The notes: generated by a model not told the origin, from the sequence alone. A stretch of 64,000 nt of DNA from Achromobacter deleyi (GCF_016127315.1 NZ_CP065997.1:3968001-4032000), one strand, 5' to 3'; positions 19,548 to 28,416 are shown, counted from the stretch's first letter. Translations and numbers: made by a program.

Positions 19548-19552
19548 GGGGA

Positions 19553-21991
19553 TCACAGCGTATACCTGAGATTCAGCGCGAAGCGGCGTGGCGCGCCGTA
19601 GAAGTTGTAGAACCACGGGTCGCCGACGGCGCTGTAGTAGCGCCGGTCAAACAGGTTGTCCACGGTCAGGCCGATCTCCGCCTGGCGGCTGACCTGGTAC
19701 TTGGCCAGCAGCCCGACCACCGTGTAGCTGCCTTGCCGTATGGTGTAGCCGTCGCCGGAATTGGAGATGGCGCTCTGCGCCCTGACATTGCCGCCGATGG
19801 TCCAGCGCGTGCCGGGCAGGCGGTAGGTGGTGTAGACACGCAGCAGGTGGTCCGGCGTGTTGGCGGCATACGGCTTGCCTTTGTCCTCTCCCTTGGCATA
19901 GGCGCTGTGCACGTAGGTATAGCCGGCGCCGAGCTGCCAGCCGGGCGAGAGTTCGCCATTGATGCCCAGGTCCACGCCCTTGCTGACCACCAGGCCCGAA
20001 GCCGAGTAGCAATAGCCCTTGCAGATATTGCTTTCATCGTAGGGGACGCTCGGATCCGTCTGCGCCAGGTTGGTCTGTTCCAGGCGGAAGAGGGCGGCGC
20101 TGGTGTTCAGCCTGCCGCCCAGGTATTCCCCCTTCAGGCCGATTTCATAATTCTTGCCCACGATCGGGTCGACCGTGCCACCGCTGGCATTGAGGTTGTC
20201 CTGCGGCTTGAAGATGTCGGAATAGCTGACGTAGGCCGAGTGTTCGCCGTCGATGTCATAGACCAGGCCGGCATAGGGGCTGACGACACCGCGCTCTTTC
20301 TGCGTGGGCACGCCCTCGTTGCGGTATTCGTACCCGCTCACGCGGGTGCCCAGGATGAGCTTGAGCGGATCGGCGAGGTTCAGGCGGGCGACGCCGTAGG
20401 CGCCGCGTTGCAGGGTCTCGTTGGGTTTGCTCCAGGGGGCCAGCGGTCCATCGAGCCGGGGGATGTCGGCGTCAAAGCGATAGATATCGACCGGCATGCC
20501 CGCGCCGTAGTACCCGCGCGAGCGGGCCTTCAGGGTCGACGCATTCACGCCGAACACCAGTTCGTGGTCGCGGCCGAACAGCGACACCGGCCCACTGGCG
20601 TGAAGGTCATAGCTGTTGGCCGAGAAGTCGCGTTTCAGCAATTGTTGGTAGAGGCGCAAGCCATTTCCCGTGGCGGGATCGAGCGTCCCGTACAGATAGC
20701 TCGACGCATTGTCCGCCTTGGCCTCGTTGTGACTGTAGCTGGCGCGCAGCTTCCAACCCGCGGGCAACTGCTGCGTCAGGTCGACGGTGTACATCCGGTA
20801 TTCCTTGTCGATGCCGTCGTTGGCTCCGGCAAAGAACGCGGACCGGCGTAGCCGCAGGTCGCCGCCATCCGGCGCGGTCGGCACGCCCAGGTGGTTGTTG
20901 CCCTTGTTGCGCTGCCACTGGAAGCTGGCGCCGATCGTGGTGGTGGGCGTGATGTCGGCATCGACCACGCCGTAGAAGCCCTTTTTATTGTCATAGGCGT
21001 GGTCGACGAACGTATCGCTGTCGTCCCACAGCGCCACCGCGCGGCCGCGGACCTTGCCCGACGCCACCAGGGGGCCGGACACGTCGCCGACCAGGCGCCG
21101 TTTGTCCCACGACCCCACCTGCGCCTCCAGCTGCGCCTGGAATTGGCCGGTGGGGCGCTTGCGGACCAGGTTGACCGTGCCGCCGGGTTCGCCCGCGCCG
21201 GCCAGCAGGCCAGCCGCGCCCTGCAGCACTTCGACCCGATCCAGGTATGCGCTGTCCGGCGCCGGGCTGATGTTGTTTTCGCCGATGCCGATCGGGTTCA
21301 TCATCCCGTCGTACTGCATTTGCAGCGCGAATCCCCGGCTGAAGAAATTCGCGCCGTCCGCGCCTTGCGAATTCACCACCACGCTGCTGGTGCTTTGCAG
21401 CACGTCGTTGATGTCGGTCAGGGCGAAGTCGTCCATCTTCTGCCGCGTGACGACGGTGACGCTCTGCGGCGTTTCTCGCAACGTCAGCGGCAGGCGGGTG
21501 GCGGTCGCGGTCGCGCCCGTGGTGTAGGAACCCGTGCCTTCGGTGGCGCCATCGCTGGCGAATCCCGTCACGGCGACTGGCGCCAGCGTGACGGTGCTGT
21601 CGCCGCCGGACCGCGGATGCACGATGTAGCTGCCATCGGCGCCGCGGGTGGCGGCCAGTCCCGAGCCATCGAGAAGCCGGGCCAGCGCCGTCTCGGCGCT
21701 GAAGCTGCCCTGCAGGCCCGGACTTTGGCGGCCCTGGACCAGGGCTGGCGGCGCGGCCAGCGGCACCCCGGATTCCGTGACGAACCTGGCCAGCGCGGCA
21801 TCCAGCGGCCCGGCGGGGATGGCATAGTGGCGCAGGCCGGCCTGGCCGGCTTGCGCCTGGGCCTGCGCGGCAGGCGTCCAGGCGCTGGCCAACGCGCCCG
21901 CCAGGGTCAGATGGATCAGCGTGGTGAGCAGGACGGGCCGGGCGATCGGACGCGACGGGCGCGGGGCGGCGGATGGGGGGCGGCAAGACAT
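19553..21991 (-). CDS. TonB-dependent siderophore receptor with STN signalling domain
   Basis: 812 residues. Signal peptide to about residue 45 (TPAAQAQ). Then an STN domain (~52-125; YAIPAGPLDAALARFVTESG...), which contacts FecR-type anti-sigma proteins, a plug domain (~165-280; PQSVTVVTRQKMDDF, EVLQGAAGLLAGAGEPGGTVNLVRK), and a 22-strand barrel ending in the receptor C-terminal motif FALNLRYTL. FpvA/FoxA-like ferric-siderophore uptake at the outer membrane, powered by TonB. FecR and sigma genes directly upstream complete a cell-surface signalling set. Confidence 0.95.
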   Translation of the reverse strand: MSCRPPSAAPRPSRPIARPVLLTTLIHLTLAGALASAWTPAAQAQAQAGQAGLRHYAIPAGPLDAALARFVTESGVPLAAPPALVQGRQSPGLQGSFSAETALARLLDGSGLAATRGADGSYIVHPRSGGDSTVTLAPVAVTGFASDGATEGTGSYTTGATATATRLPLTLRETPQSVTVVTRQKMDDFALTDINDVLQSTSSVVVNSQGADGANFFSRGFALQMQYDGMMNPIGIGENNISPAPDSAYLDRVEVLQGAAGLLAGAGEPGGTVNLVRKRPTGQFQAQLEAQVGSWDKRRLVGDVSGPLVASGKVRGRAVALWDDSDTFVDHAYDNKKGFYGVVDADITPTTTIGASFQWQRNKGNNHLGVPTAPDGGDLRLRRSAFFAGANDGIDKEYRMYTVDLTQQLPAGWKLRASYSHNEAKADNASSYLYGTLDPATGNGLRLYQQLLKRDFSANSYDLHASGPVSLFGRDHELVFGVNASTLKARSRGYYGAGMPVDIYRFDADIPRLDGPLAPWSKPNETLQRGAYGVARLNLADPLKLILGTRVSGYEYRNEGVPTQKERGVVSPYAGLVYDIDGEHSAYVSYSDIFKPQDNLNASGGTVDPIVGKNYEIGLKGEYLGGRLNTSAALFRLEQTNLAQTDPSVPYDESNICKGYCYSASGLVVSKGVDLGINGELSPGWQLGAGYTYVHSAYAKGEDKGKPYAANTPDHLLRVYTTYRLPGTRWTIGGNVRAQSAISNSGDGYTIRQGSYTVVGLLAKYQVSRQAEIGLTVDNLFDRRYYSAVGDPWFYNFYGAPRRFALNLRYTL

Positions 21992-22055
21992 GGGGAACGG
22001 ACTTCCTGAAGCAGGTGGTTGATGTAACGACCACCTTCGCCACAGGTTCGGTGAT

Positions 22056-22081
22056 CTCTCATGTCCTTAATCGAATGAGAG
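22056..22081. repeat. Inverted repeat upstream of the receptor gene
   Basis: CTCTCAT (22056-22062) and ATGAGAG (22075-22081), perfect 7-bp arms with 12-nt spacer, in the 136-base gap between fecR and the receptor, about 65 bases before the receptor ATG. It may be an operator or a leader hairpin; it does not match a Fur box well. Confidence 0.4.
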
Positions 22082-22127
22082 CCAAAAAAGTAGAAGCGGG
22101 CACCCGGTTTTCCCAGGGCAGCGGCAA

Positions 22128-23117
22128 TCAGGCCGGTTCGAGGCTGATCCACCAGGACCAGCGGCGCTGCACCCGGATCGGCAGGACCTGTTCCAGCATG
22201 TGCAAGGCGCGCTCCGGCTCGGCCAGCGGAAAACCGCCGAAAACGGGCAGGTCGGCGATTTCGGGCGCCAGGCCCAGATGGCCGCGGAAATACGGCCGCA
22301 GATCGGCGATGACCGCGGACAGCGGCGTATGGCGCGCGACCAGCAGGCCGCGGGCCCAGGCTTCGCGGGCGGGATCGGCCTCTTCGCTGGCGGCGATCGC
22401 CTCGCGCGAGAAACGCACCTGCTGCCCCGCGTCGATGACGGTCCGGGTCCTGGCCGCGGCCGGGTGGATGGCGACCGATCCCTGGTAGACCGCCAGGAAT
22501 GTCAGGTCCCGCTCCAGGCGCACGGAAAAACGCGTGCCGAGCGCCTGCAGCCGGCCCTGGGGCGTCTGGACGTAGAACGGCCGTGGGTCGCGTGCCGTAT
22601 CGACCAGCATTTCCCCGCGCAGCAGGCGCAGCCCGCGCTGCGCGTCGTCGTAGCCGTCATCGATGGCGCTCTGGGCATTGAGCCACACGCGCGAGCCGTC
22701 GGAAAGCACCACCGTCCGCACCTCGCCCGTGTCGGTATGCACGTCTGCCGTCCAGGCGTAGGCCCATTCCGGCAGGGCGGTGTGGCGCCAGGCGGCCCAG
22801 CCCGTCAAGGCCGTGCCGGCAAACAGTCCCAGGCCGCGCAGGACCTGCCGCCGCCGCCGCGCATGCGCTTGTTCGTAGGCCGCAATCGCGTTGCCACGCG
22901 CGGGGCTGGATTTGATCGGCTCGAACCGATGGCTGATGCGTTCGACGTAGCGCCAGGCTTCACGATGCTCGGCGGCCGCGGCCAGCCATTCCTGCCAGCG
23001 CCGCCTGTCGTCGGCCCCCGCCTCGCCCGAGTTCAATGTGGCGAACCATTGGGCTGCCTGGCTCAACGCCTGGTGCGGCAACGCGTCTTGCGGCGCGTCG
23101 GCGGAGGGACTCAGCAC
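22128..23117 (-). CDS. fecR: FecR-type anti-sigma/signal transducer
   Basis: 329 residues from GTG 23117, which overlaps the sigma stop and follows a GAGGAGG site. N-terminal cytoplasmic FecR_N/DUF4880 helix (QAAQWFATLNSGEAGADDRRRWQEWLAAAAEHREAWRYVE), one membrane helix (VLRGLGLFAGTALTGWAAW), then the periplasmic FecR domain (TGEVRTVVLSDGSRVWLNAQSAI). It receives the ligand-bound signal from the receptor's STN domain and regulates the partner sigma factor. Co-transcribed with it. Confidence 0.92.
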   Translation of the reverse strand: MLSPSADAPQDALPHQALSQAAQWFATLNSGEAGADDRRRWQEWLAAAAEHREAWRYVERISHRFEPIKSSPARGNAIAAYEQAHARRRRQVLRGLGLFAGTALTGWAAWRHTALPEWAYAWTADVHTDTGEVRTVVLSDGSRVWLNAQSAIDDGYDDAQRGLRLLRGEMLVDTARDPRPFYVQTPQGRLQALGTRFSVRLERDLTFLAVYQGSVAIHPAAARTRTVIDAGQQVRFSREAIAASEEADPAREAWARGLLVARHTPLSAVIADLRPYFRGHLGLAPEIADLPVFGGFPLAEPERALHMLEQVLPIRVQRRWSWWISLEPA

Positions 23118-23683
23118 CCGGCTTCCTCCTCGGAACCCGGGCCGCGCGGCTGGCTTGCCGGGCGGGGCGTCACGACCAGCCTGGCTTCCAGTTGCAGGCA
23201 ATGCAGCATGGCCTGCGCGACGTAGGTCGTGATGGTGCGCGTGGAGACATTCAGTTCACGCGCGACCTCCTTGTGCGTCATGTCGCCCGCAACCGCCATG
23301 ACGAAGGCGCGCCCGACCTTGGGAGGCAGGGTGCGCAGCATCGCGTCGATTTCGCGCAAGGCCTCCAGCACGATGGCCTGATGCTCGGCGGACGGTGCGA
23401 CCGCTTCGGGCTGCGCGGCCAGTGTGTCGAGCCACGCCTGCTCGATATTGCGGCGGCGCCAGAGGTCCACGCACATGCCGTTGGCCATGCTGCGCAGATA
23501 GCTGCGCGCCTCGGGAGCGCTGCCGAACCGCCGCGGGACCTGGATGAGACGCAGAAAGGCATCGTGCGCGAGGTCGGCCGCGTCGGCGGCGCTGCCCAGC
23601 CTGCGGTGCAGCCAACTCTGCAACCAACCGTGGTGATGGCAGTACAGGGATTCGAATTCCGAGCGGGAAACCTGGTTGGGCAC
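23111..23683 (-). CDS. ECF sigma factor, FecI/iron-starvation type
   Basis: 190 residues from GTG 23683. Region 2 (LYCHHHGWLQSWLHRRLGSAADAADLAHDAFLRLIQVPR) carries the typical FecI motif, and region 4 (TLPPKVGRAFVMAVAGDMTHKEVARELNVSTRTITTYVAQAM) contains the HTH. It directs RNA polymerase to the TonB-receptor promoter under iron starvation. A longer frame is open, but it would run through the Fur-box-like site at 23729-23747, which argues for the start at 23683. Confidence 0.9.
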   Translation of the reverse strand: MPNQVSRSEFESLYCHHHGWLQSWLHRRLGSAADAADLAHDAFLRLIQVPRRFGSAPEARSYLRSMANGMCVDLWRRRNIEQAWLDTLAAQPEAVAPSAEHQAIVLEALREIDAMLRTLPPKVGRAFVMAVAGDMTHKEVARELNVSTRTITTYVAQAMLHCLQLEARLVVTPRPASQPRGPGSEEEAGC

Positions 23684-23728
23684 GATGCATTCCAGTAAGG
23701 AAGGTCGGGGTGTCGCCCGATTTTCAAT

Positions 23729-23747
23729 AGGAATGGATATTATTATC
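23729..23747 (-). promoter_or_regulatory. Fur-box-like operator before the ECF sigma gene
   Basis: Read on the minus strand, GATAATAATATCCATTCCT matches 13 of 19 positions of the Fur consensus, in an AT-rich patch 46 bases upstream of the sigma GTG and just after the MFS stop. Fits iron repression of the sigma-fecR pair. Confidence 0.6.
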
Positions 23748-23753
23748 ATCCCT

Positions 23754-25145
23754 TCATGCGGCGCAACCCGACGCCGTCCGCACCCGCCGCGCCAGCCGTT
23801 CGAGCAGGGCGCTGGCCAGGCAACCGGCCAGCGCGAACGCCACCGCCACCCACAGGGCCCAGGTGGCGCCGGCGCGGGCATTGAAGGCAAAGCACGCCGC
23901 CACCAATGCCGCCCCCATCGTCTGGCCCAGCAGCCGCGCCAGGCCGGACAGGCCACTGGCCACGCTGGCGCGGTGCGCCGGCACGCTGAACATGATGAAG
24001 CGCTGGTTGGGCGACAGGAACAGCCCGAAGCCGGTGCCGCACAACGCCATGGACAGCATCACCGCCCACATCGGCGCGCCGGCCGGCAGCCCGCTCGCGG
24101 CCAGCAGGCCGGCGGCCAGCAGCGCCAGGCCGATCGCGCCCAGCAGGCTGGCGGACATGCGGTCCGACCACTTGCCCGAGAATGGCGCCAGGCAGGCGCC
24201 CATCACCGGCCAGGGCGCGATCAGCATCCCGACCTCGGCGATGTCGCGGCCCAGCGTCCGGTTCAGCAGGAACGGCAGCGCCACCATGGCCGCGCCCTGC
24301 GCCGCGAAGGCCAGCACGCACACCAGCACGGCCATCGAAAAGGACGGCAGGCGCAGCAGGTCCAGCGGCACGATCGCGTGCGCGCTCAGGCGTTCGCGGC
24401 GCAGCAGCAGCGCCCAGCTCAATGCCCCGAACCCCCAGACCAGCGCGGCGCTCCAGTCCGGCCGCGCCAGCCGTTCCAGCCCCAGCACGGCGAGCCCGAA
24501 CGCCAGCGCGCACAACACGGCCGCGCCCGCATCGAGCGCTTTGCCATCGCCCGGCGAGCGCGGCAGGTGCCTGCCGGCCAGCGCCAGCGCCACCAGGCAG
24601 AAGGGCACGTTCACATAGAACAGCCAGTGCCAGCTCAACACCGTCAGCATCGCCGACGCCAGCACCGGGCCTCCGGCCAGCGACGCCGCCGCGATCATGG
24701 CGTTCAGGCCCATGCCCCGGCCCAGTTCCTCCTTGCGGTAGATGGCGCTGACCAGCGCCATGTTGCAGCCCATCAGCGCCGCCGCGGCCAGGCCCTGCGC
24801 CGCCCGCGCCGCTTCCAGCGACCACAGCGTCGGCGCCGCGCCGCACCAGACCGAGGCGGCCAGGAACAGCCACAGCGCCGGCAGGAACACCCGCCGGTGG
24901 CCGATCTTGCCCGCCAGCGCGGCAAGCGGCAGCATCGTCGCCACCATGACCAGTTGATAGATCGTGACCACGCCGATCACGTCGGCCGCGCTGACGCCCA
25001 GCTGCGACGCCATCGACGGCAGCGCCGTGTTGGTCATGGAGGTATCGAGCGTCGCCATCGAGATCGACAGGGACACGGCCAGCATCGCGTAACGGCGCGC
25101 GGCGGGTGTCAGGGGAGTGGGGGAGGAAGCGGGGGAAGCAGGCAT
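23754..25145 (-). CDS. MFS drug/compound exporter, DHA2 (EmrB/QacA) family
   Basis: 463 residues, 14 predicted membrane helices. Motif D1-like MATLDTSMTNTALPSMASQLG at the N-terminus, motif A GKIGHRRVFLPALW between TM2 and TM3, and motif C-like MIAAASLAGGPVLASAML in TM5. Proton-driven efflux in the inner membrane; candidate substrates are drugs or a siderophore, since it precedes the iron module on the same strand. It is divergent from a LysR gene (168 bases), the likelier regulator. Confidence 0.9.
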   Translation of the reverse strand: MPASPASSPTPLTPAARRYAMLAVSLSISMATLDTSMTNTALPSMASQLGVSAADVIGVVTIYQLVMVATMLPLAALAGKIGHRRVFLPALWLFLAASVWCGAAPTLWSLEAARAAQGLAAAALMGCNMALVSAIYRKEELGRGMGLNAMIAAASLAGGPVLASAMLTVLSWHWLFYVNVPFCLVALALAGRHLPRSPGDGKALDAGAAVLCALAFGLAVLGLERLARPDWSAALVWGFGALSWALLLRRERLSAHAIVPLDLLRLPSFSMAVLVCVLAFAAQGAAMVALPFLLNRTLGRDIAEVGMLIAPWPVMGACLAPFSGKWSDRMSASLLGAIGLALLAAGLLAASGLPAGAPMWAVMLSMALCGTGFGLFLSPNQRFIMFSVPAHRASVASGLSGLARLLGQTMGAALVAACFAFNARAGATWALWVAVAFALAGCLASALLERLARRVRTASGCAA

Positions 25146-25196
25146 CGCGGCACGCAGGGAGGCTGAAAAAGGGAGACCGAAAACGGGAAAACGGCC

Positions 25197-25269
25197 CCAG
25201 TATGAAAGTCGCGCTTCTTGCGGTGAATAGCAAAATCCGGAAAGCAGCCTTGCAGATATGAAATACTGG
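25197..25269. promoter_or_regulatory. Spaced inverted repeat between exporter and LysR gene
   Basis: CCAGTAT (25197-25203) and ATACTGG (25263-25269) lie as inverted 7-mers in the 168-base divergent region; TATGAAA also occurs next to each copy. They could be binding sites of the LysR protein acting on both promoters. Short match, so chance is possible. Confidence 0.25.
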
Positions 25270-25313
25270 AACCGTTCAGGATTGCCGCGGAACGCGGCGA
25301 AAGCGAGGGCGGG

Positions 25314-26216
25314 GTGAACCGATCGGAAGGCATGGCGCTGCTGGTGGCGGCCGTGGACCAGGGCAGTCTCAGCGGCGCCTCGCGCGTCAGCGGGATTTCA
25401 TTGGCGTCCGTCAGCCGGCGCATCAGCGCGCTGGAGGAGCGCGTGGGCACCCGGTTGCTGGTGCGCTCGACCCGCGCCCTGCGCCTGACCGAGGCGGGGC
25501 AGCGCTATTACGCCGAGGCCAAGCGCCTGCTGGCCGAGATGGACGAACTGGAAAGCAGCATGCGCGTCGATGCCGCCGAGCCCTCGGGCCGGCTGCGCGT
25601 CACGGCGCCGACGCTGTACGGCCGGGTGCACCTGCAACCCCTGCTCGCGAAGTTCCTGGTGCAGCATCCCAAGGTCGCGCTCGACCTGCATTTGCTGGAT
25701 CGCCCCGTCAACCTGCTGGAAGAGGGCATCGACCTGGCCGTGCTGGTCGGCGAACAGCCCAGCTCCAGCCTTGTCGCCCGGCGCCTGGGCTCGATCCGCT
25801 GGGTCCTGAGCGCGGCGCCCGACTACCTGGCGCGCCATGGCACGCCCGCCAACCTGCAGGAACTCGCGCAGCATGACGGCCTGGTCTACAGCCATCTGGC
25901 GACCGAGGATGCCTGGACGCTGATGGACAAGGGCAGGCCGGCGACCGTGCGGGTGCGCACCCGCATGCGCTCGAACACCGTGGACGGCGTCGTCACGGCC
26001 GCGGCGGGCGGCGCCGGCATCGTCTATGCGCCGGCCTGGGCGATCGCGGACCACGTCGCCGCCGGCCGCCTGCAGCCGTTGCTGGTGGCCTCGGAAACCC
26101 CGCCCAGGCCGGTGTTCGCGTTGATGACCCACCAGCGGCTGATGGCGGGCAAGGTGCGGTCACTGGTGGAATTCCTCGCCCGGCACCTGCGCGAGAAATC
26201 CCTGAATGACCTGTGA
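25314..26216 (+). CDS. LysR-family regulator (divergent to the exporter)
   Basis: 300 residues from GTG 25314. N-terminal HTH (MALLVAAVDQGSLSGASRVSGISLASVSRRISALEERVG) and an effector domain of the CrgA/DsdC-like branch (SGRLRVTAPTLYGRVHLQPLL). Its divergent position predicts control of the DHA2 exporter at 23754-25145 in response to an unknown ligand. Confidence 0.92.
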   Translation: MNRSEGMALLVAAVDQGSLSGASRVSGISLASVSRRISALEERVGTRLLVRSTRALRLTEAGQRYYAEAKRLLAEMDELESSMRVDAAEPSGRLRVTAPTLYGRVHLQPLLAKFLVQHPKVALDLHLLDRPVNLLEEGIDLAVLVGEQPSSSLVARRLGSIRWVLSAAPDYLARHGTPANLQELAQHDGLVYSHLATEDAWTLMDKGRPATVRVRTRMRSNTVDGVVTAAAGGAGIVYAPAWAIADHVAAGRLQPLLVASETPPRPVFALMTHQRLMAGKVRSLVEFLARHLREKSLNDL

Positions 26217-26348
26217 GGCCGGGCGAGGGCGCGAGGCGCCCGGCCCGGGCTGGGAGAAGGTCAGCGTCCGTTCACCAGCCTGCCGCGCAGGCATACTGAC
26301 GTTCAGGGGCCGGGGTTGATCCACGGTTCCCGCAACCGGAGCCATGGC

Positions 26349-26861
26349 ATGGCAGTGCCCCAAGACAAGCAGGAATTGCTGGATGCGATTCGCGTCACCT
26401 ATGAGAAACTGGCCGCCGATCTGGCGAGCGTGCCGCCCGACCGGGCGCATGACGCCACGCTGGAAGGACACGCGCGCGGCACCACGATGAGCGTGGCCGA
26501 TCTGGTCGCCTACCTGGTCGGCTGGAACCTGCTGGTGCTCAAGTGGTGCGAGGCCAAGGCCGCGGGGCGGGCCGTCGATTTCCCCGAGACGGGCTATCGG
26601 TGGAACGAGCTGGGCCGCCTTGCGCAAAAATTCTATGCGGATCACGCCGGGCAGCCGTATCCGGCGTTGCTGCAACAGTTCGCCACGGTGCAGGCCCGCG
26701 TCGTGGCCTGGGTGGCGCAGGCCAGCGACGCAGCCCTGTATGGTTCCCCCTGGTACGAGAAATACACCCAGGGCCGCATGATCCAGCTGAATACGTCTTC
26801 GCCTTACGCCAATGCGCGCGGCCGGTTGCGCAAGTGGAAGCGGGCCAACGGACTGACGTGA
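26349..26861 (+). CDS. ClbS/DfsB-family four-helix protein
   Basis: 170 residues starting MAVPQDKQELLDAI. Motifs of the ClbS/DfsB (DUF1706) family: KQELLDAIRVTYEKLAADL, VADLVAYLVGWNLLVLKW, RWNELGRLAQKFYADH and the C-terminal SPYANARGRLRKWKRANGL. ClbS protects colibactin producers by hydrolysing the cyclopropane warhead; most relatives have no known role. No colibactin-like genes are nearby, so a detoxification job is only a guess. The start at 26349 fits homology better than 26316. Confidence 0.85.
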   Translation: MAVPQDKQELLDAIRVTYEKLAADLASVPPDRAHDATLEGHARGTTMSVADLVAYLVGWNLLVLKWCEAKAAGRAVDFPETGYRWNELGRLAQKFYADHAGQPYPALLQQFATVQARVVAWVAQASDAALYGSPWYEKYTQGRMIQLNTSSPYANARGRLRKWKRANGLT

Positions 26862-26987
26862 TCCCGGGCGCCGCCAGCCCGGGGCTCCGCGGCCGCCGTG
26901 GCGACGCGCCCCACAAATGCCTCCCGCGCTTGAACTTTGAGGATCGTGATGCCGGAAATTGATCGTCCAGCTCCCCTGGTCGACCCC

Positions 26988-27020
26988 TTGACACGAAATC
27001 AACCAACTAGTAGATTGGCT
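26988..27020 (+). promoter_or_regulatory. Sigma-70 promoter with operator of the TetR gene
   Basis: TTGACA (26988-26993), 17-base spacer, TAGATT (27011-27016): a near-consensus promoter for the TetR gene starting at 27113. The operator CAACCAACTAGTAGATTGG (27000-27018) overlaps the spacer and -10, as expected for autorepression. The same motif, inverted, occurs after the gene at 27752-27773. Confidence 0.75.
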
Positions 27021-27112
27021 ACATCGTAACGCCGCCCAGGCCGTCGCACCCTCCGCCGGATCCCTCCGGCCTCCGCGACGAGCCCGCGGCATATCTTCCC
27101 GCAATCCAGGCA

Positions 27113-27706
27113 ATGCCCATGAGTTTGGAACTTTCCCCCCGCGCCACCGAGATCGTCGAGCAGACCCGGTTGCTGCTCGCCACCGGCGGCTATCACGGGT
27201 TCAGCTATGCCGACATCTCCGAACGGGTGCGCATCGGCAAGGCCAGCATTCATCACCATTTCCCGACCAAGGCCGACCTCGTGCTGGTCGTGATCAAGCG
27301 GCATCGCGAACAGGCCCGCACGGGGCTGGCGGCGCTCGATCAACACGTCGAGGATCCGCAGGCCCGGCTGACGGCCTACACCGAGTATTGGGCAGCCTGC
27401 ATCCGCGACGGCAGCATGCCGATGTGCATCGGCGCGATGCTGGCGGCCGAGTTGCCGATGATTCCGCAGCCGGTCGCGGACGAGGTCCGCGCCTATTTCG
27501 GCGACCTGTCGGCCTGGCTCGGCTCGGTGCTCGCGGCCGGCGCCGCCAAGGGCCAGTTCCGTTTGCGCGACGGCGTGCTGGTCGAGGCGCAGGCGTTCAT
27601 GTCGACGATCCACGGCGCGATGCTGACCGCGCGGGCGCTCGGTTCGCCCGAGGCGTTCGCGTCGATCGCGCGGGCGGCCATCAAGCAGTTGGCGCCGCCG
27701 GCCTGA
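27113..27706 (+). CDS. TetR-family repressor
   Basis: 197 residues. N-terminal HTH (TEIVEQTRLLLATGGYHGFSYADISERVRIGKASIHHHFPTKADLV) and a ligand domain of the TetR_C type (YTEYWAACIRDGSMPMCIGAMLAAELPMIP). Expected to repress its own promoter and that of the following membrane-protein gene, since both carry the same operator. ATG at 27113; ATG 27119 is also possible. The gene ends in an intrinsic terminator. Confidence 0.93.
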   Translation: MPMSLELSPRATEIVEQTRLLLATGGYHGFSYADISERVRIGKASIHHHFPTKADLVLVVIKRHREQARTGLAALDQHVEDPQARLTAYTEYWAACIRDGSMPMCIGAMLAAELPMIPQPVADEVRAYFGDLSAWLGSVLAAGAAKGQFRLRDGVLVEAQAFMSTIHGAMLTARALGSPEAFASIARAAIKQLAPPA

Positions 27707-27717
27707 GCACTACCGAT

Positions 27718-27743
27718 GCGCGCCGCAAGGTGCGCCTTTTTTT
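27718..27743 (+). terminator. Intrinsic terminator of the TetR gene
   Basis: 7-bp stem GCGCGCC/GGTGCGC (one G-T pair) with a GCAA tetraloop, followed by C and seven T residues. It lies 12 bases after the stop and separates the TetR unit from the downstream membrane-protein gene. Confidence 0.8.
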
Positions 27744-27751
27744 GTCTTGCT

Positions 27752-27773
27752 GTACCGATCAACTAGTTGGTTG
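27752..27773 (+). promoter_or_regulatory. Second TetR operator, upstream of the membrane-protein gene
   Basis: GTACCGATCAACTAGTTGGTTG. Its reverse complement reads CAACCAACTAGTTGATCGG, matching the site at 27000-27018 in 17 of 19 bases. The core CAACTAGTTG is a perfect palindrome. Position about 90 bases before the membrane-protein ATG suggests control by the adjacent TetR protein. Confidence 0.7.
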
Positions 27774-27865
27774 TTTTTTTGATTCACCCCGGGCCAGCCG
27801 GTCCACCCCTGTCCCCCGCGCCGCTGCTGTCTTCAGCCGGCAGGCAATTCCAAGGAGTCTTACCC

Positions 27866-28369
27866 ATGCCCCATCCCATTTCGCCCCTCGGGGCCGCGCA
27901 CACGATCATCAGTCTCGTCCCCGCCTTGGCGGGCCTGTACAGCTTCGTCCGCTACCGCGGCATCGACAGCGCGACGCCGGTCGGCAAGGTCTATCTGGGC
28001 GGCCTGCTGGCGGCGGTGCTGACGTCGTTCGGCCTGTCCAGCACGGGCGGGTTCAATGCCGGGCATGCGCTGGGCATCCTGGCGTTGCTGTCGGTCGCGG
28101 GGGCGCTGTTCCTGTCGCGCCTGTCGCCGCAATCAGGGGCGCGGGCCCATCTGTCGCAGCTGGGGTTCGCGTTCAGTTTCTTCCTGATGTGGGTGCCGGG
28201 GATCGCGGAGACGCTGACGCGGCTGCCGGTGTCGCATCCCTTGGCCGACGGGCCGCAGTCGCCGCTGGTGCGCGGTGCGCTGGCGACGTGGTTCGCGATC
28301 TTCGTGCTGGGCGCCATCACGCAGCAATGGTGGATCCGTTCGCAGCGCCGCGGCGCGCCGTCCCGCTAG
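27866..28369 (+). CDS. Four-helix membrane protein under TetR control
   Basis: 167 residues with four or five hydrophobic segments (AHTIISLVPALAGLYSFV, VYLGGLLAAVLTSFGL, GHALGILALLSVAGALFL, GFAFSFFLMWVPGIAETL, LATWFAIFVLGAI), ending in a basic tail. Good AAGGAG at 27852-27857. Family not recognised with certainty; it looks like small DUF2306-type or transporter-accessory membrane proteins. TetR operators on both sides of the repressor gene suggest it is the repressor's target. Confidence 0.75.
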   Translation: MPHPISPLGAAHTIISLVPALAGLYSFVRYRGIDSATPVGKVYLGGLLAAVLTSFGLSSTGGFNAGHALGILALLSVAGALFLSRLSPQSGARAHLSQLGFAFSFFLMWVPGIAETLTRLPVSHPLADGPQSPLVRGALATWFAIFVLGAITQQWWIRSQRRGAPSR

Positions 28370-28416
28370 CCAGGTGATGCCGCGCGCGTCGGCGCGCGCG
28401 GCCCAAGGGAGTCGCC

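Larger units (their letters stand above)
19191..19552. other. 362-base region: importer promoter area and receptor 3' end
   Basis: Lies between the permease start and the TonB-receptor stop, both on the minus strand. It is more AT-rich than its surroundings around 19380-19500. It holds an LTTR-type dyad (19462-19476) and a large hairpin near the receptor end (19519-19547). No credible coding sequence. The operon promoter is expected here, but I cannot place -35/-10 boxes with confidence. Confidence 0.45.

Noticed and set aside
22055..22081. Inverted repeat before the receptor as a Fur box
   Set aside because: CTCTCAT/ATGAGAG does not follow the GATAAT hexamer pattern; only the site at 23729-23747 does.
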